Assembly: GCA_035627675.1 (NCBI GenBank)
Contig: DASPLH010000175.1
Coordinates: 1-13,890, forward strand
From: DASPLH01 sp035627675
GTDB taxonomy: Bacteria > Acidobacteriota > Terriglobia > Terriglobales > Acidobacteriaceae
Reading direction: 5' to 3'
DNA length: 13,890 nt
Shown here in pieces: positions 1 through 7,354 of the stretch (position 1 is its first letter; the number at the start of each line of letters is the position of its first letter). The notes under the pieces were generated by a model that was not told the DNA's origin, made no database searches, and saw nothing but the letters and a program-made list of their open reading frames with translations. The translations under genes and the position numbers were made by a program.

Positions 1-192
1 CCCGGGTTCGCGACCGCGGCCGGAGCCGTCGGCGAATACAACGGCAAGTTCATGTGCAACCAGTTCGTGCTGCGAGGAGGTTCATGCGCGACTCCGGAAT
101 CGCACATACGGGCGTCGTACCGTAACTTCTTCCCGCCGCAAGCGCGCTGGCAGTTCACTGGAATCAGGGTGGCTTCGGATGAACGCGACTAA
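1..192 (+). CDS. egtB: EgtB C-terminal fragment (ergothioneine biosynthesis sulfoxide synthase)
   Basis: The window opens inside this gene; the last 63 codons are visible, ending in TAA at 190-192. EgtB is a non-heme iron enzyme that joins hercynine to a thiol donor (cysteine or gamma-glutamylcysteine) by oxidative C-S bond formation. The visible part is the end of the C-terminal FGE-sulfatase (formylglycine-generating-enzyme-like) domain: a GEYNGKFM stretch, LRGGSCATP, then IRASYRNFFPP and a terminal WQFTGIRVA block, a typical EgtB ending. The iron ligands and thiol-substrate residues lie upstream of the window, so the donor cannot be inferred. The reading frame runs 14 nt into egtD, so the two are almost certainly co-transcribed and translationally coupled. 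The family call is strong because the neighbour catalyses the preceding step. Confidence 0.93.
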   Translation, partial: PGFATAAGAVGEYNGKFMCNQFVLRGGSCATPESHIRASYRNFFPPQARWQFTGIRVASDERD

Positions 193-1147
193 CACGACCT
201 CGGCCCGGACGATCCCAACCGCTGTCATCGCCGGCGACGTGCGCGCGGGGCTCACGGCCACACCGAAGAGTCTGCCGCCGAAGCTCTTCTATGACAGCCG
301 GGGGTCAGAGCTGTTCGAGCAAATCACGGAACTGCCCGAGTACTACCTGACAGGCTGCGAGAGACAGATATTCGAGGACCACGCCGGCGAGATGATCGGC
401 GCCGCAGGTCCGCCGTTGAGCGTGATCGAACTCGGCGCCGGATCGGCAGCGAAGACCGTGGTGTTGCTGAGGGCAGTGACACGGAGACAGGCGGCCGTGG
501 ATTTCTATCCGGTCGATGTATCTGCCACTGCGCTGGCCGATGCCGGCAGGCGCATCAAGGCGGCGATCCCGGCGGCGAGAACTCATCCGCACGTCGGCGA
601 CTACACGGCGGGCTTGCCATTCCTGCGCCACATTTCCGGACGCAGACTGGTGCTGTACATCGGTTCGAGCATCGGGAACTTCGAGCCCCTCGAGGCCGGA
701 GCACTGCTGGGACGGCTGCGCCAGGGCTTGAGTGCGGGTGACGCGCTGCTGCTCGGGACCGACATGCGCAAGTCTCCCGAATTGCTGATTCCCGCGTACG
801 ACGACTCGCGTGGTGTCACCGCCGCATTCAACAAGAACATCCTCTCGCGGATCAACCGGGAACTCGATGCGGACTTCGATCTCGACCGGTTCGAGCATCG
901 GGTAGTCTGGAACTCCGAGCACTCGAGGGTCGAGATGCACCTGCAAAGCGCGCGCGACCAAGCGGTGAACATCCGCGCGTTGCACATGAGCGTGCGCTTC
1001 GACGAAGGCGAGCGCATACACACGGAGAACAGCTACAAGTTCACTCCTGCCATGATCGACTCCATCGCGCGCAACGGGGGATTCCAGGTAGAGCAAACGT
1101 GGGCGGACCGCCGCGGCTGGTTCAGCGTGCATCTGCTGCGGGCGTGA
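179..1147 (+). CDS. egtD: L-histidine N(alpha)-methyltransferase EgtD
   Basis: EgtD is a SAM-dependent methyltransferase that trimethylates the alpha-amino group of histidine to give hercynine, the first committed step of ergothioneine synthesis. The 322-aa length matches the family. Visible signatures are FYDSRGSELFEQIT near residues 37-50, PEYYLTG (Y56), the SAM-binding ELGAGSAAKT at 84-93, GSSIGNF with N167, Y207 in AYDD, and E283/S285 in a TENSYKF block. These match the histidine-binding residues Tyr56, Asn166, Tyr206, Glu282 and Ser284 known for the Mycobacterium smegmatis enzyme, shifted by zero or one, so the enzyme should be active. The ATG at 179 lies inside the end of egtB, with a purine-rich AGGGTGG about 6-8 nt upstream, and is the natural start for family length. 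It is the second gene of an egtB-egtD operon. Confidence 0.96.
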   Translation: MNATNTTSARTIPTAVIAGDVRAGLTATPKSLPPKLFYDSRGSELFEQITELPEYYLTGCERQIFEDHAGEMIGAAGPPLSVIELGAGSAAKTVVLLRAVTRRQAAVDFYPVDVSATALADAGRRIKAAIPAARTHPHVGDYTAGLPFLRHISGRRLVLYIGSSIGNFEPLEAGALLGRLRQGLSAGDALLLGTDMRKSPELLIPAYDDSRGVTAAFNKNILSRINRELDADFDLDRFEHRVVWNSEHSRVEMHLQSARDQAVNIRALHMSVRFDEGERIHTENSYKFTPAMIDSIARNGGFQVEQTWADRRGWFSVHLLRA

Positions 1148-1157
1148 ACTCGACGTG

Positions 1158-1769
1158 TCAGCGCAGAGCGAAGGCGACCAGCGTCTGTCCGCGGGCGCCG
1201 CTCTCCCGTTCGAGTCGCCTGAGCACCGGCGCTTCGAGCGCGTCCGGATCAACCTTCAACTCACAGGCCGCGATCTGCTCCGGGGTGGCTCCCACGAAGC
1301 ACAGCTCGCAGACACCGATGCCCTCGCCGGACCGGACAGGCGGGCCGAAGACGCGGCACGTCATCGGCCGTGAGTGGTAGAGGTCGCAGGTTCCCGTGCC
1401 GGGGTCGAGCGCGGGACAAGGCTCGTCGTTGGCGAACACGGCGAAACGTTCCTCGGCTTCCTCCGACTCCTCCAGCAAACCCGTCGAGCAATCTCCGGGG
1501 AAGTCCTTCGAGAGTTTCTCGACGGACTGCCGCGCTCGGGCCCGAACACGAGTCGCACGCTCCGGGTCGATGACTTGCAAGTTCTCCAGCCCCTCGCGCA
1601 GCCGTTGTGCATCCAGTCGGCTGATCGCGAATACTCCGACGCAGCACTGTGAGCATCCCGGACGGCAGAGCAGCCACGCCCCGCTGCGGCGGGCAGCGTC
1701 GGCCACGGCGGCGTCCACGATCTGGACCAGTTGCTGGTCGCTGCGCGGATGTTTGGGACGTGAGCGCAT
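1158..1769 (-). CDS. YkgJ family cysteine-cluster protein
   Basis: A 203-aa cytoplasmic protein with eleven cysteines arranged like the YkgJ / putative zinc- or iron-chelating family (PF03692). C35-x3-C39-x2-C42-C43 forms the N-terminal cluster. It is followed by C118-x9-C128, a family-typical YHSRPMTCRVFGPP segment around C138, and C154-x2-C157. Homologues are proposed to bind a metal or Fe-S cluster, but their cellular role is not settled. I chose the ATG at 1769 because upstream in-frame sequence back to 1883 looks non-coding, and a GGAAG sits just upstream, although very close to the start. The gene converges on egtD with only 10 nt between stop codons. I see no clear terminator there, so each transcript probably reads into the other. 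Confidence 0.85.
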   Translation of the reverse strand: MRSRPKHPRSDQQLVQIVDAAVADAARRSGAWLLCRPGCSQCCVGVFAISRLDAQRLREGLENLQVIDPERATRVRARARQSVEKLSKDFPGDCSTGLLEESEEAEERFAVFANDEPCPALDPGTGTCDLYHSRPMTCRVFGPPVRSGEGIGVCELCFVGATPEQIAACELKVDPDALEAPVLRRLERESGARGQTLVAFALR

Positions 1770-1867
1770 GCTTCCATCATAAGCGGATTCCGGAACGCCG
1801 CGATCAACTACAACTCGGCCAGACAGGTGGGAGATGCGGTGCGCAGGTTCGTTACGGGGCTTATGGG

Positions 1868-1893
1868 AAAGGGAGCCGCCCATCGCGACTCCC
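1868..1893 (-). terminator. Rho-independent terminator of the DUF4142 gene
   Basis: Read on the minus strand, positions 1893-1885 (GGGAGTCGC) pair with 1879-1871 (GCGGCTCCC) around a 5-nt loop, a 9-bp stem with one G-U pair, followed by a short TTT. It starts about 20 nt past the TAA of the minus-strand DUF4142 gene. The U tract is short, so termination may be partial. Confidence 0.6.
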
Positions 1894-1913
1894 CGTCGGT
1901 TGCTGTTGGTTGG

Positions 1914-2852
1914 TTAGCGGCTGGCCGAGATCGTGGGTACGGTCACGCCCATCTGCCCGAGGATCGATTCGATCTGGCGCAGGTGCTGTTGCAGTACCGG
2001 GACCTGCTGGGTAGCGAAGCGCTTCAGGTCGGGATCCTGTCCTGTCTGTGAATACAGCTGGAACGAGGCGAGGTCTTTCACGTGGGCAACGTACATGTGC
2101 TTCATGTACATCATGTCCGCCTCGCTTCCGGACGCCTCCTGGAGCTTCTCGCGAAGCCGCTTGTCAGGTTCCGGAACGTCGGTGGGGGCAGTCATGTTCT
2201 TCTGCTGCGCAACGCTCATCAACTGCGACGAACTCTTCTGGTGGTCCTGCACCATCATGTTTGCAAATTGCTTGACCGCCGGATTGGTGGCTTTGGTGGA
2301 TGCGAGACGGCTCAACTCCATCTCGGCGCGGTTCGCCATCGTGGTTTCTTCCGCAAATTGCCGGTCGGTACGGCTCATCTTGCCAGCCTGGCCGCCGGTA
2401 GTGCCCATGGCGCCGGTCGAGGAACCCATAGCGCCCGAGGTCCCCGTCTGCGAACCGGCTCCGGTCTGCGAACCCATGGTGCCGGAGCTTCCGGTTGTGC
2501 CGGTCTGCGAACCATAGGTCCCGGTGGTCCCCGATGTTCCCGTCTGCGCACCGGTCGTGCCCGAAGTCCCCATCGTGCCGGATGTGCCGCTTTGCGAGCC
2601 GGCCGCTCCGGTGTCGCTGTGCGTTCCCATTCCGGTGTGCGATCCGTGCGCTCCGGATCCCGATGTGCCGGTCTGCGAACCCGCCGATCCCGGCGTTCCG
2701 GTCTGCGACCCCGGCTTGGTTTGCATAGCTTCCGGCGATGTTGTACCTGGCGCCCCGGTTGTTCCCGAGCCGCTGCCTGTACCTGTCTGCGCTGTCGCGG
2801 CACCCATTGACAACAGAACTGCCGTGGCAAACGCCAGCACGCTCTTCTTCAT
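1914..2852 (-). CDS. Secreted DUF4142 protein with long Gly/Ser/Thr/Gln repeat region
   Basis: 312 aa starting at ATG 2852, preceded by AGGGGAG 7 nt upstream. Residues 1-21 form a signal peptide ending in an AATA-Q-type site. Residues 22-158 are almost entirely Gly, Ser, Thr, Gln, Ala and Met, with recurring GSQTGTSG-like units and no predicted fold. Residues 160-305 form the helical DUF4142 domain (PF13628, ferritin-like four-helix type): a RQFAEETTMANRAEMELSRLA first helix, a VQDHQKS second helix, and a KRFATQQVPVLQQHLRQ last helix. A Met/His-rich stretch lies near residues 247-257 (MMYMKHMYVAH). DUF4142 proteins are exported and poorly characterised; periplasmic stress or metal roles have been suggested. 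The long repeat tract is unusual next to the common 170-200 aa family size. The protein is probably periplasmic or cell-surface. The gene is divergent from the TonB receptor gene. Confidence 0.9.
   Translation of the reverse strand: MKKSVLAFATAVLLSMGAATAQTGTGSGSGTTGAPGTTSPEAMQTKPGSQTGTPGSAGSQTGTSGSGAHGSHTGMGTHSDTGAAGSQSGTSGTMGTSGTTGAQTGTSGTTGTYGSQTGTTGSSGTMGSQTGAGSQTGTSGAMGSSTGAMGTTGGQAGKMSRTDRQFAEETTMANRAEMELSRLASTKATNPAVKQFANMMVQDHQKSSSQLMSVAQQKNMTAPTDVPEPDKRLREKLQEASGSEADMMYMKHMYVAHVKDLASFQLYSQTGQDPDLKRFATQQVPVLQQHLRQIESILGQMGVTVPTISASR
2390..2790 (-). repeat. Degenerate in-gene repeat encoding GSQTGTSG-like units
   Basis: Within the DUF4142 gene, a short motif read on the plus strand as CCGGTCTGCGAACC recurs at least seven times with small changes, at irregular intervals of about 15-60 nt. 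It encodes Gly-Ser-Gln-Thr-Gly-Thr at protein positions near 48, 58, 86 (as GSQSGT), 101 (as GAQTGT), 114, 127 (as GSQTGA) and 133. The copies have diverged at the nucleotide level, so this is an old expanded low-complexity region rather than a recent tandem duplication. Confidence 0.75.
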
Positions 2853-3147
2853 GGCTCTTCTCCCCTTGAAAGTGTGTGCGCGCCCTGGTCCTGTGTCGGA
2901 CGGCAGAGTCTGCGGCATCACCGTCAACTTCGTGAGATGTGATGACGAACTTTCGTGCCAGCTCTTTGCGGAACTGGCGCTAGATGGCGCGATTGATTGG
3001 ACGTAAAGCCAATCCACCGTGTTGCGCACCTGTCGTGGGACGACCTGAAGAAGAAAAGGAAGTTGGTGCAGACACACAGGCGCGGCGGTGCGCCGGAATC
3101 GCAGGGCTTGAAGCGCCCGACCGGCAACATTGCATCTAAGCACCGGG
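2853..3147. promoter_or_regulatory. Divergent intergenic region (DUF4142 gene / TonB receptor gene)
   Basis: 295 nt with no supportable gene, lying between two divergent start codons, so it must hold both promoters. I find no convincing sigma-70 -35/-10 pair. Two small symmetries are visible. A perfect 12-bp inverted repeat ACGAA-CT-TTCGT at 2945-2956 could be an operator. A 6-bp GATTGG/CCAATC hairpin lies at 2995-3014. Local AT content rises around 2985-3065, including a purine-rich GAAGAAGAAAAGGAAG run. The assignment as a regulatory region rests on gene orientation; the operator idea is inference. Confidence 0.5.
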
Positions 3148-5451
3148 ATGTCCTTCCGCTATCTATCGAGAGCTGTCCTGGTGATCGCAATGCTGGTGCA
3201 GCTTGCGGCTGCGCAGAGTGGCGTCGGATCTTTGCGGGTCGGAGTGGTATCGCAGGACGGCAAGCCCCTGGCGGGTGCCGTATCGGTTGTCGGCCTTGGC
3301 AATGCCGTAAGCCGGATGGCTCGCGCGAGTGACGGAGGCGACGTCAGTTTCGCGATGCTGCCGTTCGGCCGGTACACCGTCCACGTCACCGCCGCCGGAT
3401 TCGCTCCGGCTCGGCAGGAACTCGAAATCTCGTCGGGCATTCCGCAGGACGTGCGCGTCGTCCTGGGGCTGGCACCGGTCACGACTACGGTGGCGGTCTC
3501 GCAATCTCCGTACCCGGTCATCAGTACTGTCCGCCGGAACCCTGGGCGCGAGCAGGTGGAGATGACGTCTCCCCAGCCCGCGCGAGGCACCATCGATCTG
3601 GTCCGCACAGAACCGGGATGGCTGTTGGAGGCCAATGGCGTTCTCCATCCGCGCGGCTCCGAGTACGACACCCAGTTTGTAGTGGACGGCTTTCCGCTCA
3701 CTGACAATCGCTCGCCGGCTTTCGTTCCGGCCTTTGCTCCCGCGGAATTCGAGTCCATCTCGGTTCTCACCGGAGGGTACCCGGCGGAGTACGGTCGGAA
3801 ACTCGGCGGCATCGTGGAGGGGTTTACGGGAAGCGCGAGCCACCCCGGGTTCAACGGACAGGCGGCACTGTCGGCCGGGAGTTTTGCGACCGGAACAGCC
3901 GAGGCGTCGGTTGGATACTCAGCGCGGCGGTGGTCCACCCGGATGAGCGCGACTTCGTCCGAAACAGACCGTTATCTCGATCCTCCCACAACCGGGAGCC
4001 TCAACAACTCCGGGAAGGTGCGCGGGCTGACTCTGCTGGTTGAAGGCGACGCCTCGACGCGCGACCGCGTGCGCGCGTATCTCCGCGGCACGGCAGCGGA
4101 GTTCGGGGTCCCCAACGAAGAGTTTCAGCACGAGAGAGGGCAGCGGCAGCAGCGCAAGGGCGGCGAGTACATGGGCCAGTTGTCGTACCAGCGCGTGCTC
4201 TCCCGTGCATCCGTGTTCACCGCGCGCACGATGGTTCGCGATGTCTCGGCAATGCTGGACTCGAACGCACGTTCGACGCCGATCATCGCCAACCTGGATC
4301 GGGGATTCCTCGAGAGTTATATCGGCGTCGATCTATCTGTCAGGCGCGGACGCCACAACGCGAAGGTGGGCGGAGATGCCGTGTACTCGGGGGTGCGCGA
4401 GCAGTTTGCCTGCCGGATCAGTGATTCGGCATACTTCGATCCCGCCGTTCCAGCGACGTTTGCGGTGGCGCTGCGCGAGAGCTCCCGCGAATTTGCGGCC
4501 TATGTGCAGGACCAGATCAGGCTGGGTAATGCCGTCATCTCGGCGGGCATCCGGTTCGACTCGTATTCGTTCCTGGTAGAGGAAAACGCGGTAAGCCCGA
4601 GGCTGGGCGTTGCCTGGATGTGGCCGCGGGCCGGAGTCGTGGTACGCGCGTCCTACGACCGTGTGTTTCAAACCCCGGCGATCGAGAACCTGTTGCTTGC
4701 GAGTTCCGCGGGCGCGAAGACGCTCACCCCGGACAGCCAGGGAGTGCCCGTCCCGCCCTCGAGCGGGAACTTCTTCGAGGCCGGTTTTACGAAGGAACTT
4801 TGGGGCAAGGCGAAACTGGACGCATCGTTTTTCCGCAGGACGTTCACCAACTTCGCCGATGACGATGTGTTTCTGAACACCGGCATCTCCTTTCCGATCT
4901 CTTTCGCACGTGCCCGGATTTATGGATTCGAGTCGAAGCTGGAACTGCCGAGAGTCGGTCCGGTGACAGCGTCGCTCAGTTATTCCAACCTTGTCGGAGA
5001 AGGCTCTTTGCCGGTCACGGGCGGCCTGTTCCTGGAGGAGGATGCCGACGAACTGTTTGAGTCGGATCATCCGTTTCGCATCTCCCAGGACCAGCGAAGC
5101 ACGATGGCCGGGTTTGCGCGGTACAGCCTTGGACATCGCGCATGGGCGGCGGTGCGCGGCAGCTTTGGCAGCGGACTGCCGGTAGAACTCGAAGGCGAGA
5201 TTCCGGCCGGGCAGGATGCCAGGATCGGGTCGGCAGTGGATTGGGAATCCGGGCGGCTCCGGCCGAACTGGCAGATCGATCTCCTCGGTGGAGGTGACGT
5301 GTGGGTGCGCGGAAGACGCTCCGCATCCTTGCAGGTTCACGTTGAGAACGTGACCAATCGGCTGAACGTCATCAACTTCGCCGGGCTGCTGTCGGGGACG
5401 GCAATCGGGCAGCCACGATCGATTCGGGTGCGTCTCTTGGGACGGTTCTGA
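3148..5451 (+). CDS. TonB-dependent receptor with carboxypeptidase-regulatory-like N-terminal domain
   Basis: 767-aa outer-membrane protein. Residues 1-23 are a signal peptide ending LAAAQ. Residues 27-108 form a carboxypeptidase-regulatory-like beta-sandwich (GVVSQDGKPLAGA, FGRYTVHVTAAGF). Residues 135-230 are the plug, with the hallmark FVVDGFPLTDN and ISVLTGGYPAEYGRKLGG. The remainder is a 22-strand-type barrel ending in a terminal Phe (VRLLGRF), the usual outer-membrane insertion signal. This layout resembles the Oar-like receptors abundant in Acidobacteriota but is shorter than their common length of about 1000 aa. Such proteins import a ligand using TonB energy; the substrate cannot be read from sequence, and no TonB, ExbBD or SusD-like partner is present. 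I prefer the ATG at 3148, which begins a clean signal peptide; an in-frame TTG at 3130 is possible, and neither has a strong ribosome site. Confidence 0.88.
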   Translation: MSFRYLSRAVLVIAMLVQLAAAQSGVGSLRVGVVSQDGKPLAGAVSVVGLGNAVSRMARASDGGDVSFAMLPFGRYTVHVTAAGFAPARQELEISSGIPQDVRVVLGLAPVTTTVAVSQSPYPVISTVRRNPGREQVEMTSPQPARGTIDLVRTEPGWLLEANGVLHPRGSEYDTQFVVDGFPLTDNRSPAFVPAFAPAEFESISVLTGGYPAEYGRKLGGIVEGFTGSASHPGFNGQAALSAGSFATGTAEASVGYSARRWSTRMSATSSETDRYLDPPTTGSLNNSGKVRGLTLLVEGDASTRDRVRAYLRGTAAEFGVPNEEFQHERGQRQQRKGGEYMGQLSYQRVLSRASVFTARTMVRDVSAMLDSNARSTPIIANLDRGFLESYIGVDLSVRRGRHNAKVGGDAVYSGVREQFACRISDSAYFDPAVPATFAVALRESSREFAAYVQDQIRLGNAVISAGIRFDSYSFLVEENAVSPRLGVAWMWPRAGVVVRASYDRVFQTPAIENLLLASSAGAKTLTPDSQGVPVPPSSGNFFEAGFTKELWGKAKLDASFFRRTFTNFADDDVFLNTGISFPISFARARIYGFESKLELPRVGPVTASLSYSNLVGEGSLPVTGGLFLEEDADELFESDHPFRISQDQRSTMAGFARYSLGHRAWAAVRGSFGSGLPVELEGEIPAGQDARIGSAVDWESGRLRPNWQIDLLGGGDVWVRGRRSASLQVHVENVTNRLNVINFAGLLSGTAIGQPRSIRVRLLGRF

Positions 5452-5454
5452 GGG

Positions 5455-5483
5455 AAACAAAAAAGGGCGCAGCGCGCGCCCTT
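5455..5483 (-). terminator. Rho-independent terminator of the TPR gene
   Basis: On the minus strand, AAGGGCGC (5483-5476) pairs with GCGCCCTT (5470-5463) around a 5-nt loop, followed by TTTTGTTT (5462-5455). This 8-bp GC-rich stem plus U tract is a textbook intrinsic terminator, about 18 nt after the stop of the minus-strand TPR gene. On the plus strand the stem is not followed by a T run, so the convergent TonB receptor transcript would not be stopped by the same mechanism. Confidence 0.85.
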
Positions 5484-5501
5484 GGCGTCGCTTCGTCCAG
5501 C

Positions 5502-6455
5502 CTACTTTGTCGCCGCCGTTCCACCCACCTTTTGCATCGCGAGGGGGCGGGCGAAGGCATTCGTTGGACCGTGAGAGTTCGAGGCGAGGACGCGCCGGTA
5601 GTACTCCATCGCCTGCGCCTGGTTGCCTGATTTCTCGTAGGCTTGCGCGATCAGGCTGAGGACGAACGGATCGCGTTGCTCGCCTTTCTGCAGCTCGGCA
5701 AGCGCGGTTTTGTAATCCCCGGCATGGAACGCGACGTATCCCGTCAGATATGGATAGAACGGCGCCTGTTCGGGATTGGTTCCCTTGTCCAGGATCGACT
5801 TGGCGGCAGCTACGTGCTTCTGCGCCTCGGCACGCTGCCCGCGGCGGGCGGCGATGCGCGCCTGCGCATGCTCCCAGCGGAAGTCCCAGAGGTCTTTGCG
5901 CTCAGGAGGGAGACTCGGCGTGCGCAGCGCGGTCTGATGTCCGGTCTGGTACCACTTCGACGCCGCGTCCACGTCGCCGGACTCGAGCAGGACGCGCGCC
6001 AGCTCGTTGGCGATTTCGGCAGCCCCCTCGAAATCCTGCCTGGCCATGCGCGCGTCGAAGACCTGCTGCTGGTAGCGCGTGGCCTCCGCTCCGTTGCGCT
6101 CGAAGGCGTAAGACATTGCCATGGTGCGCAGGGCTTGAGCCCGGTTCTCGGGCGTCGATGCCTCGATGGCTTTCGCGATATGCTTGCGCGCCTCGGCGTA
6201 CTTGCCCTGGAGGTCTAGAGTGACTCCGGCGGCGAGGTTCGCGTCGAAGTCGTTGGGCGAGTTTTGCAGCACGCGGCGGTAGATCGCGAGAGCTTCTTCG
6301 TGCTTGCCCTGGTTGTTGAGCGCGCGGCCTTGTTTTACAAGCGCCTGCGCATCCTGCTGCCCGGTGTTTGCCTGGGTCGGAGCCGCCTGCGAAAACGCAC
6401 AGGCACTCAGAACCAGAGTTGCAGTGAGCTGAAGCCAGAGTCCACGCGTATTCAT
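5502..6455 (-). CDS. Exported TPR-repeat protein, probable lipoprotein
   Basis: 317 aa from ATG 6455. The N-terminus is a signal peptide with a lipobox-like LVLSAC ending at C19, so it may be lipidated; cleavage after FSQA near residue 24 by signal peptidase I is the alternative. Tetratricopeptide helices follow: residues about 35-66 (ALNNQGKHEEALAIYRRVL), 69-100 (GKYAEARKHIAKAI), 106-175 (more diverged, with DFEGAAEIANELARVL and GDVDAASKWYQ), and a C-terminal pair around 245-300 (GDYKTALAELQKG, GNQAQAMEYYRRVL). TPR arrays are protein-interaction scaffolds and no enzymatic motif is visible, so the partner is unknown. An in-frame start at 6476 would add seven residues before the signal peptide and is less likely. 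A strong terminator follows at 5455-5483. Confidence 0.87.
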   Translation of the reverse strand: MNTRGLWLQLTATLVLSACAFSQAAPTQANTGQQDAQALVKQGRALNNQGKHEEALAIYRRVLQNSPNDFDANLAAGVTLDLQGKYAEARKHIAKAIEASTPENRAQALRTMAMSYAFERNGAEATRYQQQVFDARMARQDFEGAAEIANELARVLLESGDVDAASKWYQTGHQTALRTPSLPPERKDLWDFRWEHAQARIAARRGQRAEAQKHVAAAKSILDKGTNPEQAPFYPYLTGYVAFHAGDYKTALAELQKGEQRDPFVLSLIAQAYEKSGNQAQAMEYYRRVLASNSHGPTNAFARPLAMQKVGGTAATK

Positions 6456-6494
6456 AGGGCACGGATTATGGCACAAAGTCCACGTCGAACGGCG

Positions 6495-7166
6495 CTACTC
6501 GAACTGTTTGCGGAATTCGGCGAACTGCCGTTTGAGGTCGTCCACCTCCTGCCGCAGCAGCGCGAGTTCGTCCTCCAGCCGCGAACTGCGTTCGCCGTTG
6601 CTGCCCGCGCTTGCCGTGGAATGCGCTTGGGCCGCGACCACGCTCACATCGCTTCCGAGACCAGCGCTCCCGTCGCCTCCGAAGAGGTGCATGTAGCGCG
6701 CTTCCTTCGTTCCGGGCTGCCGTGGAAGGATGGAAACGAGCGGAGGTTCACGGTCGATCAGCCGCTGCATGGTGGACTGGACCTGTGAGAGGTCTTCGAA
6801 CGGATACATGCGTTCGGTGCGCCCGCGGAGTTCTCCGGGAGTTTGCGGTCCGCGCAGCAGGAGCACGCACAGGACAGCGATCTCGCGCCGGTCGAAGTTG
6901 TACACCTCCTGTAGCCGGTGCTCGTACTTCGTGACGCGGCTATCGGCTCCGCCCGCCGGCCCCGCGAGCCTGTGTTCCGCGAGTGCATGCAGTGCCTGCC
7001 GGACAGCGTCTTCGTCGAGGTCCATCACCGGTTCGCGGTTCGAGCGTTGGTTGCACGCATTCACCAGCGCGTTCAGGGAGAGCGGGTAGTAGTCGGGCGT
7101 GGTGATGTCCTTTTCAACCAGCGCTCCGAGCACTCGGACCTCGGCATCATTCAGACGAATGTCCAC
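6495..7166 (-). CDS. yceH: YceH family protein (DUF480)
   Basis: 223 aa, matching the usual size of the YceH/DUF480 family (PF04337), which has two winged-helix-like domains. Family signatures are VRVLGALVEKDITTPDYYP at about 10-28, LNALVNACNQRSNREPV at 31-47, YNFDRREIAVLCVLLLRGPQTPGELR in the second domain, and RTERMYPFEDLSQVQ around 116-130. The C-terminal 35 residues form a coiled coil (LEDELALLRQEVDDLKRQF). The role is unknown; a DNA- or protein-binding regulator is inferred from the fold. The start is the GTG at 7166: the conserved domain begins right after it, and GGAAGG lies 6 nt upstream. In-frame sequence farther upstream looks non-coding. It lies 39 nt upstream of the TPR gene on the same strand and could be co-transcribed with it. 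Confidence 0.92.
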   Translation of the reverse strand: MDIRLNDAEVRVLGALVEKDITTPDYYPLSLNALVNACNQRSNREPVMDLDEDAVRQALHALAEHRLAGPAGGADSRVTKYEHRLQEVYNFDRREIAVLCVLLLRGPQTPGELRGRTERMYPFEDLSQVQSTMQRLIDREPPLVSILPRQPGTKEARYMHLFGGDGSAGLGSDVSVVAAQAHSTASAGSNGERSSRLEDELALLRQEVDDLKRQFAEFRKQFE

Positions 7167-7354
7167 GTGTGACCTTCCGCGATTGAGTTGCCGTCTATGG
7201 TATCGGCCTGGCGCATGACTCGCAAAAGCATGAGGGGAGAGGCGTGGTGCACGCGTCGGGACTCCGTGGATGCCCCGCACGCGCGGCCGCAACGCCATCC
7301 ACCGATGTCGCCATCGAGTTCGCCGCCCACTCTGGATTCGACATCAAACGCTGG

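Noticed and set aside
305..1252. 315-codon minus-strand open frame opposite egtD
   Set aside because: An Arg/Gln-rich translation with no motif, produced by high GC opposite a clearly conserved egtD.
2390..2790. Possible CRISPR-like array because of recurring CCGGTCTGCGAACC units
   Set aside because: Spacing is irregular, copies are degenerate, and the region is an intact reading frame encoding Gly/Ser/Thr repeats inside a DUF4142 protein.
2082..3006. Long plus-strand open frames opposite the DUF4142 gene
   Set aside because: They are antisense shadows of the repeat-rich coding region; their Pro/Val/Cys or Arg-rich translations follow from the repeat on the other strand, and the minus-strand gene has a signal peptide, ribosome site and known domain.
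2995..3014. GATTGG/CCAATC hairpin as a terminator or riboswitch for the receptor gene
   Set aside because: Only 6 bp with an AT-rich stem and no T tract or alternative pairing found; kept only as a note on the intergenic region.
4333..5460. 375-codon minus-strand open frame opposite the TonB receptor gene
   Set aside because: Antisense shadow; the plus strand encodes a complete outer-membrane receptor through the same bases, and the shadow shows no recognisable domain.
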